The position numbers and the translations under genes were made by a program. The notes beneath the pieces are model-generated. The model searched no databases, was not told where the DNA came from, and saw nothing but the letters and a program-made list of their open reading frames with translations. From assembly GCF_024679095.1 (NCBI RefSeq), contig NW_026111619.1, positions 312,501-376,500 on the forward strand: 64,000 nucleotides of DNA. Reading direction: 5' to 3'. Below are positions 53,070 through 64,000 of the stretch, in pieces (positions within the stretch are counted from its first letter, which is position 1; every line of letters starts with the position of its first letter). This stretch comes from Eriocheir sinensis (taxonomy: Eukaryota > Arthropoda > Malacostraca > Decapoda > Varunidae).

Positions 53070-54070
53070 GTTTTTTTGTATTCACTCTCCGTCCCTGCAC
53101 TCTTATCTTCCTTTCTTCTCTCTCCCACGCTCTCTCTTGCAGCTATATCATCACCACCTCCTCATCTTCCCCCTCTTCCCATCGTTGAAAAGTACCAGAC
53201 ACTCCCTTCTCTCCCTTCTCCTTTCCTGCACTCTCTCTCTCTGTCCCTCTCATCTCTCCCCCAAGCTCTCTCTTCCAGCTATATCATCACCACCTCTTCA
53301 GCTTGCCCCTCTTCTCATCACTGTTCCCTCCTCTCATCGTTGAAAACTACCAGACACTACTTTCCCTCCCCTCTTCTTCCCTGCACTCTTATCTCCCTCT
53401 AGTCTCTCTTCCAGGCTCTCTCTTCCAGCTATATCATCGCCACCTCCTAATCTTGCTCCTCTTCGAATCATTGTTCCCTCTTCTCATCGTTGAAAAGTAC
53501 CAGACACTCCCTTCCCTCCCCTCTCCTTCCCTGCACTCTCTCTGTCCCTCTCATCTCTCCCCCACCTACCTCTATCCAGCTATATCATCACTACCAACTC
53601 AGCTTGCCTCTCTTCTCATCACTGTTCCCTCTTCTCATTGCTGAAGAGTACCTGACACTCCCTTCTCTCCCTTCTCCTTCCCTGCACTCTCTCTGCCCCT
53701 CTCATCTCTCCTCCACCTATCCCTATCTAGCTCCACCACTGCCCCATATCGTGTCCCCCTTCCCAGCTCATCTACTATTTAAAGTACAAGATTGCCACTT
53801 CTCTCACCTTGCCATTTTGCTCTTTCTCTCTCTCTCCCTCTCTCCTCTCTCCCATACACCCCTATCCAGCTGTATCATCCCGACCTCCTCATCTTGTCCC
53901 CTTCCCAGTTCATCTATCATCTAAAAGTACCAGATGATTACTCCTCTCCCCTCTCCTTTCTCCTCTTACTCCTCTCTCTCTATCCCATACAAACCTACCG
54001 AGCAGTCTCATCACCACCTCTTCATGTTGTGCTCTACCTCCTCCTTCTCTTCCTCCTTCACCTCCAGGAT
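53070..54070. repeat. Pyrimidine-rich ~150-bp tandem repeat, about seven units
   Basis: The marker agctatatcatca or a variant recurs at 53140, 53277, 53427, 53578, 53728 (variant) and 53868, mostly 150 bp apart. Each unit also has ttgaaaagtaccagacact, ccctgcactct and ctctgtccctctcatctctc. Units shorten and diverge toward the right. Confidence 0.9.
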
Positions 54071-54935
<865 letters not shown>

Positions 54936-55502
54936 CCCCGCTGCTGTATTGCTAGAGACCATCCCAGCACATTGTTCATTACTTGTGGAAAAGATACCAT
55001 CAGCTGCTCCGGCAACAGCCACTGCTTCAACATCTGCTGGCCCTATGACACCAGCCACTGCTTCATCATCTGCTGGCCCAATGACACCAGCCACTGCTTC
55101 ATCATCTGCTGGCCCAATGACACCAGCCACTGCTTCATCATCTGCTGGCCCAATGACACCAGCCACTGCTTCATCATCTGCTGGCCCAATGACACCAGCC
55201 ACTGCTTCATCATCTGCTGGCCCAATGACACCAGCCACTGCTTCATCATCTGCTGGCCCAATGACACCACTGCTTCATCATCTGCTGGCCCAATGACACC
55301 TGCCACTGCTTCATCATCTGCTGGCCCAATGACACCTGCCACTGCTTCATCATCTGCTGGCCCAATGACACCAGCCACTGCTTCATCATCTGCTGGCCCA
55401 ATGACACCTGCCACTGCAAGGGATGACAATGAAGCTGCTCCACCACAGTCACCACCTACTTCATCGGAGTTAAGAGATGCCTTTCATAGGGCAGCAGTAT
55501 AA
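54936..55502 (+). CDS. Candidate exon with 36-bp (12-residue) tandem repeat; product unknown
   Basis: Preceded by gacgctttttttcag, a good acceptor. It opens SPAAVLLETIPAHCSLLVEK, then about ten copies of a 12-residue repeat (ATASSSAGPMTP; 36-bp DNA unit), then ARDDNEAAPPQSPPTSSELR, DAFHRAAV and a stop at 55500-55502. One unit (about 55265-55272) lacks 4 bases, so 5' and 3' parts are in different frames; without that loss the frame would be continuous. A Ser/Thr/Pro/Ala-rich repeat could be a mucin-like linker or a non-coding VNTR. No family is recognised. Confidence 0.35.
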   Translation, partial: PRCCIARDHPSTLFITCGKDTISCSGNSHCFNICWPYDTSHCFIICWPNDTSHCFIICWPNDTSHCFIICWPNDTSHCFIICWPNDTSHCFIICWPNDTSHCFIICWPNDTTASSSAGPMTPATASSSAGPMTPATASSSAGPMTPATASSSAGPMTPATARDDNEAAPPQSPPTSSELRDAFHRAAV

Positions 55503-55715
55503 TTTTTTGATGCTGGGGCTGAATATTATTGCCTCAAGGCTATGATTTTGTCACTTTTTTTTTATTACTGAGGAGGTTGGGGTGGAAGGGGTGAAAAATA
55601 ATCTGTGCTGTTTTTCGACAGAAATGGTTAGCAAATCCATTCAAAGCACAAAATTTTCCAGAAAAAAAATGGTGTGCCATTGTGAGTGGGTTCACTTGAG
55701 ATTGGGCTCCAATAC
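55503..55715. other. No gene recognised
   Basis: Contains ttgggctccaatacgcctcc near its end, which leads directly into the SINE head. Confidence 0.4.
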
Positions 55716-55992
55716 GCCTCCGTGGTTTAGTGGTCAGCATGCCTGGCTTCTACGCGGGCCCGGGTTCGAATCCCGGCCTGGGCAGTCGGCGTGCAGCTCA
55801 CCCAGCTGATCATTCTCCCTCTCGGGCTGGTCGATAAATGACTACCTGGGGAAACTGTGGTAACCCGGATGTCACACTGGCCCTGTGTCCCGGGGTGATG
55901 GGCTCCCTCCCACCACAGGCTCAAGGGCCAATGTTACAGAGATGAGCACCGAAGCCACGCGCTGCTACAGCGTATGCCCCAACTTTACCTTT
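55716..55992 (+). mobile_element. tRNA-derived SINE with TTTACC tail
   Basis: The head 55716-55784 has a tRNA form: gcctccgtggtttagtggtc (A box near 55722), GGTTCGAATCC B box at 55763 and T-stem pairing cccgg..ccggg. A ~190-bp unrelated body follows (cccagctgatcattctccct, tgtcccggggtgatgggctc) and a short (CTTTAC)n tail at 55980-55997. The perfect B box shows that it is fairly young. Confidence 0.85.
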
Positions 55993-56421
<429 letters not shown>

Positions 56422-56572
56422 ATCAACTATAACACCTTTAGGCACCGATCATATTTGCATTTTATGTAGTCTGTGATGCAGGCAGGATCTTCATTAGCAC
56501 CTAATTAGACTCATGCTGCTCTCCAGTGCTCTCTGATGCACTCACAATCAAAGATGTTGTGTACCTCTATGG

Positions 56573-57050
56573 TAGCATTGAGTAATCTTTGGTCACTTGG
56601 TAAAGTGTTCACCTAAGTCCGACCCAAGCTGACAACATAAACCTAAGCGTGTTTGCAAGCTGAGTGCTTAGAATATTGGCATATTAATAAAAGATGCTGA
56701 AAACTGGATTCCACTACTTTATTGAATATATGAATTTGTTTACAGAGTGAATTGGTGACCAATCTGTTGGTATTTGTGTCTTGCTTGAAGATATTCATCA
56801 TTGGGTTCAAAGCTATGGTATTAATGTGCAATAGTCGTCATAACAAAATACGTAGTAATTAATTATATATGTCAACCTATTTATTTTCATGAGATCATGG
56901 TATGACCACTGAAAAACATAGATTTTTTATCTTGGCTCCATTACAAATTCAGTATATAATTACTCATATATTAAATAAAGTAGTGGAATCCAGTTTTCAG
57001 CATCTTTTATTATTATGCCAATATTCTAAGCACTCAGCTTGCAAACACGC
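56573..57050. repeat. Inverted-repeat block left of LINE-C copy
   Basis: 87-bp arms 56647-56733 and 56964-57050 are inverted copies (gcgtgtttgcaagctgagtg, ccactactttatt...). The segment 56590-56645 and the loop part 56810-56950 reappear inverted to the right of the LINE (58597-58660, 58665-58804). Confidence 0.88.
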
Positions 57051-58596
57051 TTTGCCTGGTCAAACTCTTTCGCCTCTGCCTGTCAACATATACCTTTCCT
57101 TCTTGCTGGAAGTATGCCTTCATACAGCCTGTACCTAAGAAGGGTGACCGCTCCAATCCCTCAAACTACCGTCCTATTGCTTTACTTTCTTGTCTATCTA
57201 AAGCTTTTGAATCAATCCTTAACCGAAAGATTCAAAAGCACCTTTCCACTTCTGACCTTCTATCTGATCGCCAGTATGGGTTCCGCAAGGGCGTTCTACT
57301 GGTGATCTCCTAACCTTCTTAACTGACTCTTGGTCATCCTCTCTTAGCCGTTTCGGTGAAACTTTTGCTATTGCGCTGGACATATCAAAAGCTTTTGATA
57401 GGGTCTGGCACAAATCTTCTTTCTAAACTACCCTCCTACGGTTTCTATCCTTCTCTCTGTACCTTTATCTCCAGTTTCCTTTCTGACCGTTCTATTTCTG
57501 CCGTGGTAGACGGTCGCTGTTCTTCCTAAATACATTAACAGTGGTGTCCCACAGGGTTCTGTCCTATCTCACTCTTTTTCTGTTGTTCATTGATGATCTT
57601 CTTTCCAAAACGAACTGTCCTATCCATTCCTACGCCGATGATTCCACTCTGCATTATTCAACTTCTTTTAATAGAAGACCCACCCTTCAGGAACTTAACG
57701 ACTCAAGGCTGGAGGCTGCAGAACGCTTAGCCTCAGACCTTACTATTATTTCCGATTGGGGCAAGAAGAACCTGGTGTCCTTCAACGCCTCTAAAACACA
57801 GTTTCTCCACCTATCCACTCGACACAATCTTCCAAACAACTATCCCCTATTCTTTGACAACACCCAGCTATCACCTTCCTCAACACTAAACATCCTCGGT
57901 CTATCCTTAACTCAAAATCTCAACTGGAAACCTCATATCTCATCTCTTACTTAATCAGCTTCCTCGAGGCTGGGCGTTCTGTACCGTCTCCGCCAGTTCT
58001 TCTCCCCTGCACAGATGCTGTCCATATACAGGGGCCTTGTCCGCCCTCGTATGGAGTATGCATCTCATGTGTGGGGGTGCTACACTCACACAGCTCTTCT
58101 GGACAGAGTGGAGGCTAAGGCTCTTCGTCTCATCAGCTCTCCTCCTCATACTGATAGTCTTCTACCTCTTAAATTCCGCCGCAATGTTGCCTCTCTTTCT
58201 ATCTTCTATCGATATTTCCACGCTGACTGCTCTTCTGAACTTGCTAACTGCATGCCTCCCCCCCTCCCGCGGCCCCGCTGCACTCGACTTTCTACTCATG
58301 CTCATCCCTATACTGTCCAAACCCCTTATGCAAGAGTTAACCAGCATCTTCACTCTTTCATCCCTCACGCTGGTAAACTCTGGAACAATCTTCCTTCATC
58401 TGTATTTCCTCCTGCCTACGACTTGAACTTTTTCAAGAGGAGGGTATCAGGACACCTCTCCTCCCGAAACTGACCTATCTCTCGGCCACCTCTTTGGATT
58501 CTTTTTAGGAGCAGTGAGTAGCGGGCTTTCTTTTTATTAATGTTTGCTTTTTTTGTGCCCTTGAACTGTCTCCTTTGCTGTAAAAAAAAAAAAAAA
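57051..58596 (+). pseudogene. LINE-C copy 2: RT, 5' truncated
   Basis: Begins in the RT fingers (tttgcctggtcaaactctt; VPKKGDRSNPSNYRPIALLS, RQYGFRK, DISKAFDRVWH), with breaks at about 57280, 57410 and 57520. Then 57541-57954 carries SYADDST and STRHNLPNNYPLFF, a stop at 57953, and 58015-58473 the C-terminal domain through FKRRVSGHLSSRN. The 3' UTR has agtgagtagcgggctt and poly-A at 58577-58596. Confidence 0.92.
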
Positions 58597-58821
58597 AAAA
58601 AAAGGTTTATGTTGTCAGCTTGGGTCGGACTTAGGTGAACACTTTACCAAGTGACCTAAGATTTTGTAATGGAACCAAGATAAAAAAAGCTATGTTTTTC
58701 AGTGGTCATACCATGATCTCATGAAAATAAGTAGGTTGACATGTATAATTAATTACTACATATTTTGGTATGATGACCATTGCACGTTAATACCATAGCT
58801 TTGCTAGCATTGAGTAATCTT
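58597..58821. repeat. Inverted copy of the left block, ending in a 17-bp direct repeat
   Basis: 58597-58660 and 58665-58804 are the reverse complements of 56590-56645 and 56810-56950. TAGCATTGAGTAATCTT at 58805-58821 equals 56573-56589, so the whole 56590-58804 unit is flanked by a 17-bp direct repeat. Confidence 0.88.
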
Positions 58822-59547
58822 AGGGCTTTCTGACAAGCCGCCTTAACCCTATTCGTTCCGACCCGGGCCACATTTGCCCCCCCCTGAGGATTTTTGTCAA
58901 AACGATCATTTTTTTTTTATTACCAAGTTTAAAAGAAAAACAGACCTACTGATAAACGTAGAAAATACCGTAGATTAAGATGCGATATCAAAAATAACCA
59001 TAGGAGCCTCCGTTATCTTGCTAAACACGAATATTTAGAAACACCGACGCGAATCATTTTGAAGCACGGCGATACGCTGTGAAAAAAAAACCAACGTTCA
59101 AACGCCTCCGGATGACGATATTATTACTGTTATAAGTATTAATATACCTGTATTGTATAGTGCTATACTGCATGTTCTGCATCTTTTATGTTAACAAAGC
59201 TTTAGCTGATACACTAAACAGACCAACAAACAAGCTAGCTGTAATAAAAACATAATAAAAACGTACACAGCCCACTGTGTACGAGAGTTATTCAACGGCA
59301 GTTGGCGACACGAGCTTGTGATTGCGGCGAGGCGATGACGAATTTATGGCACATACAATACTTATTTTGACACTACCATAAGGTGATAACTGTGTCTCGT
59401 ACATATGTTAATTTCTTGTACTTTGGCCAGACAATTCCTATATATAGCTAATAAAGAAAAAAACGTACGTGAGAGAGAGAGAGAGAGAGAGAGTCATAGG
59501 CTATTTGACCGTTTGAACCTAGCTCCCCTCTCTTCCATCTTTCATAG
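58822..59547. other. No gene recognised; short (GA)n
   Basis: 58823-58850 (gggctttctgacaagccgcc) matches 60357-60380 within the minus-strand LINE and is probably a scrap of it. (GA)n 59471-59495. The rest is AT-rich with no signal. Confidence 0.45.
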
Positions 59548-60690
<1,143 letters not shown>

Positions 60691-60994
60691 CAACGAGCTC
60701 ATTAGCCACAACCAAATAGTAACACTAGAGGTATATATGGGAGGTGAGAAGGGAGCTGACCCTCAAAAGACCCTTCCCCATGTCTCCATAACCGTTTCCC
60801 TATTGTCTCACCAACACCGGAGAGTAGTTCAGCATGCTCTAAGGAGCAGATCCTCTAACATCCACCACACTACATTCTGCAACATACCTTTTCCCAAAAT
60901 TAAAATTTCAAAATGGCGCATGCACCAAGCCTCCAGGTCCCCATAGAGGGGACCTAAATTCCCAGGAGGACTCCCTTCTGGCTTATGACTGAGG
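60691..60994. other. No gene recognised
   Basis: Could be the 5' continuation of LINE-E or unique sequence; I found no motif in either strand. Confidence 0.3.
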
Positions 60995-63965
60995 AGGTGT
61001 CTTGATATCCTCAGACCTCTTTCTTCTCAATTTCTGCAACATGATTCTTGCTCTAATTTTTCATTCTGTGGAGCATCATCTCTCCTCCTCAGAAAGCCTC
61101 ACCTTCTCTTTGCTTGCGAACTTTGGGGTTTCTGCTGAGGCTGCAACAGCAATCTCTACTCTGTTTCCTCCTACTATTTCTATCCTAAAATTTCAATCCA
61201 AAGCTGGATGTTGCGCCTACGTGCACAACGACATCACTGCTCTCGTGCCCGACCTTGACTCTTCTGAATTTTCCACCACATCTGGTTAAAAGACTTCCTG
61301 TCATTCATTACTAAATATCATGCTGTTTATCTCCACTAACTCTACAACTATATGTAAAATTCTTTGACTATTTGAAGTCTAAGAAGTGGGCTTACATCTT
61401 AAGCCCTCCCTTCAGCTGAAATCTCCCATCCCTACCTAGGAGATTTCAATGTTCCTACCAGCTTTGGCTTTTATCCTCTTTCACTGACCATCACGGTGAA
61501 CAAGCCTGCTTTGCTATCCTCAAGCCCTAGAGCAGTTGGTCCAGCACCTACGTATTCCTGACCGTCTTGGAGATCGGCCCAACATTCTAGACCTCTTCCT
61601 TGCCTCAAACCCTTCTGCTTGTTCTGTCAAACTGTTCTCTCCGTTAAGCTCCTCCGATCACAAAATCTTATTTCTGCATCCTGTCCCTCCTCATCCTGTA
61701 CCACCCTCTGGACCCACCGAAGAGGCGATGCTTCAGCATTTTAACCAGCTCGGGTGGGACGACCTGAGGATGTGGCACTTCAATTTTATTGGAATGATTG
61801 GCCGCTTCCAGGATAGAGACCCCTCTGTGTGTGCTCAGCGCATCACAGGGGTGATTGTCTCTGGAGTGGAGGCATACTATAATTGCCTCTACTCCTCGCT
61901 AAAAAGGCGCAGGTTTAATCACGCTTGTTCTCGTGCTGTCAAATGATAGAGAGGTAACCACAAAAAGATACCAGAGCCTTCAAACTAATGTAATTATAGA
62001 CTTTACATTTTCTGCCCAGGTAAATGCCAAATCTATTCTCCGACTAACCAAAAATTCTCTTTCATTAATAGAAATGTCAAGCCTTTACTTTCTCTAACTC
62101 TTCCCATGACTTCTGGCATCTAGCCAAAGAAACATCTCCTCAACTTCACTTCTTCTCTTTCCTCACTCCTCAGTCCTGACCTTGCTTACTGCCATCTCTG
62201 TCTATCTCTAGTGGAGCACTCTTCTCTCAAAACTTTCTAAAAACTCCACTCTGGACGATTCTGGGCATATTCACTCCTACTCATCCCTCTGACTCCTTTT
62301 GTATGCCTTATTTATAAAGATTCTTCAAAATGATGTTTTCTATGCCCTCTCTGGCCTCAATCCTCAGAAGGCTTATGGACCTGATGGGGTGCCTCTATCG
62401 TCCTTAAAAAGCTATGCCTCCGTGCTGTCACCCTTTGCCTGGTCAAACTCAACTCTTTCGCCTCTGCCTGTCAACATCTACCTTTCCTTCTTGCTGGAAG
62501 TATGCCTTCATACAGCCTGTACCTAAGAAGGGTGACCGCTCAATCCCTCAAACTACCCCTATTGCTTTACTTTCTTGTCTATCTAAAAGCTTTTGAATCA
62601 ATCCAACCGAAAGATTCAAAAGCACCTTTCCACTTCTGACCTTCTATCTGATCGCCAGTATGGGTTCCGCAAAGGGCGTTCTACTGGTGATCTCCTAACT
62701 TCTCTTAACTGACTCTTGGTCATCCTCTCTTAGCGTTTCGAAACTTTTGCTATTGCTGGACATATCAAAAGCTTTTGATAGGGTCTGCACAAATCTTTGC
62801 TTTCTAAACTACCCTCCTACGGTTTCTATCCTTCTCTCTGTACCTTTATCTCCAGTTTCCTTTCTGACCGTTCTATTTCTGCCGTGGTAGACGGTCACTG
62901 TTCTTCTAAATCTATTAACAGTGGTGTCCACAGGGTTCTGTCCTATCTCCCCACTCTTTTTCTGTTGTTCATTGATTATATTATTTAAAAAACGAACTGT
63001 CCTATCAATTCCTACGCCGATGATTACACTCTTCATTATTCAACTTCTTTAATACAAGACCCACCCTTCAGGAACTTAACGACTCAAGGCTGGAGGCTGC
63101 AGAACGCTTAGCCTCAGACCTTACTATTATTTCCGATTGGGGCAAGAAGAACCTGCTGTCCTTCAACGCCCTCTAAAACACAGTTTCTCCACCTATCCAC
63201 TCGACACAATCTTCCAAACAACTATCCCCTATTCTTTGACAACACCCAGCTATCACCTTCCTCAACACTAAACATCCTCGGTCTATCCTTAACTCAAAAT
63301 CTCAACTGGAAACTTCATATCTCATCTCTTACTAAATCAGCTTCCTCGAGGCTGGGCGTTCTGTACCCCGCCAGTTCTTCTTTCTCCCTGCAGAGATGCT
63401 GTCTATATACAGAGGCCTTGTCCGCCCTCGTATGGAGTATGCATCTCATGTGTGGGGGGGCTCCCTCACTCAGCTCTTCTGGACAGAGTGGAGGCTAAGG
63501 CTCTTCGTCTCATCAGCTCTCCTCCTCATACTGATAGTCTTCTACCTCTTAAATTCCGCCGCAATGTTGCCTCTCTTTCTATCTTCTATCGATATTTCCA
63601 CGCTGACTGCTCTTCTGAACTTTAACTGCATGCCCTCCCCCTCCCGCCCCTGCTGCACTCGACTTTCTACTCATGCTCATCCCTATACTGTCCAAACCCC
63701 TTATGTAGCAAGAGTTAACCAGCATCTTCACTCTTTCATCCTCACGCTGGTAAACTCTGGAACAATCTTCCTTCATCTCTGTATTTCCTCCTGCCTACGA
63801 CTTGAACTTTTCAAGAGGAGGGTATCAGGACACCTCCTCCCGAAACTGACCTATCTCTCAGCCACCTCTTTGGATTCTTTTTAGGAGCAGTGAGTAGCGG
63901 GCTTTTTTTTATTAATGTTTGCTTTTTGTGCTTATGAACTGTCTCCTTTGCTGTAAAAAAAAAAA
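60995..63965 (+). pseudogene. LINE-C copy 3: longest copy, endonuclease through poly-A, indel-rich
   Basis: Endonuclease pieces: FHSVEHHLSSSESLTFSLL (61055), KFQSKAGCCAYVHNDITAL, LGDFNVPT (61440), RIPDRLGDRPNILDLFLASN, SSDHKILF, then RDPSVCAQRITGVIVSGVEA. RT pieces: NPQKAYGPDGVPL (62360), CLHTACT-type shifted frames, KAFDRV, and YADD drifted at 63015-63030 (cctacgccgatgattacact). The C-terminal domain is at 63396-63830. At least ten single-base or small indels break it relative to copies 1 and 2. Poly-A 63955-63966. Confidence 0.9.
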
Positions 63966-64000
63966 AGTTTATGTTGTCAGCTTGGGTCGGACTTAGGTGA
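63966..64000. repeat. Same 3' flank as LINE-C copy 2
   Basis: gtttatgttgtcagcttggg and tcggacttaggtga after the poly-A equal 58599-58632, so copies 2 and 3 share sequence beyond the LINE end. Confidence 0.9.

Noticed and set aside
55716..55784. Functional tRNA gene
   Set aside because: A and B boxes are good, but the acceptor and anticodon stems pair poorly and a SINE body and tail follow.

Overview
The window looks like repeat-saturated nuclear DNA from an arthropod, most likely a decapod crustacean and probably a crab. This inference rests on three things: long (CA)n, (CT)n, (GGA)n, (TAC)n and (TA)n arrays every 1-2 kb, many broken non-LTR retrotransposons of kinds I associate with crab genomes, and one intron-split host gene. 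No bacterial, phage or CRISPR feature was seen.

Host gene (about 2.4-7.3 kb, minus strand). Five exons (A 7115-7289, B 6311-6479, C 5590-5759, D 4410-4518, E 3616-3788) encode about 265 residues of the C-terminal half of an animal haem peroxidase (chorion-peroxidase/peroxinectin type). Every junction has GT/AG and every phase matches. The exons for the distal and proximal histidines, upstream of exon A, are not in the window. A sixth open stretch (2384-2595) may be a further exon. The introns hold a piggyBac-type MITE, a 149-bp tandem triplication of exon E's acceptor, a partial copy of exon B, and microsatellites that abut several splice sites.

Mobile elements make up most of the rest. Non-LTR elements: 1-1845(-), 8929-9699(+, ORF1), 10316-13345(+), 16580-20700(-), 21141-22212(+), 26115-26965(+), 29868-30373(-), 32435-34998(+), 35133-36125(+), 36120-39200(-, ORF1 plus endonuclease), 50900-51310(-), 57051-58596(+), 59726-60690(-) and 60995-63965(+). 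For reference I call the family sharing the motif GVPQGSVLSPTLFLLF LINE-C; it has at least six copies. One complete Ty3/Gypsy-type LTR element (44531-50120, minus) has identical 221-bp LTRs, a 5-bp target duplication and one stop codon in integrase. DNA transposons: three TTAA-flanked MITEs with a 35-bp internal satellite, a hAT-type element with an 8-bp target duplication (19331-20408), hAT remnants at 15.8-16.3 and 24.2-24.4 kb, a 2-kb element with ~390-bp inverted repeats and an unclassified ORF (27460-29428), and a small MITE at 51.9-52.2 kb. There are three tRNA-headed SINEs (15.0, 29.7, 55.7 kb).

Insertions are nested, so relative age can be read: a hAT-type element sits inside a LINE endonuclease, and a ~70/140-bp satellite is split by a LINE-C copy and by a MITE. 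Many LINE fragments begin or end exactly at (CT)n, (GA)n or (CA)n tracts, which suggests microsatellite-mediated rearrangement or assembly joins. I see no cooperating gene system. The best candidates for something undescribed are the satellite-bearing TTAA MITE and the long-inverted-repeat element. Stretches such as 31.0-31.9, 40.5-42.4 and 52.2-53.05 kb show nothing I can name.
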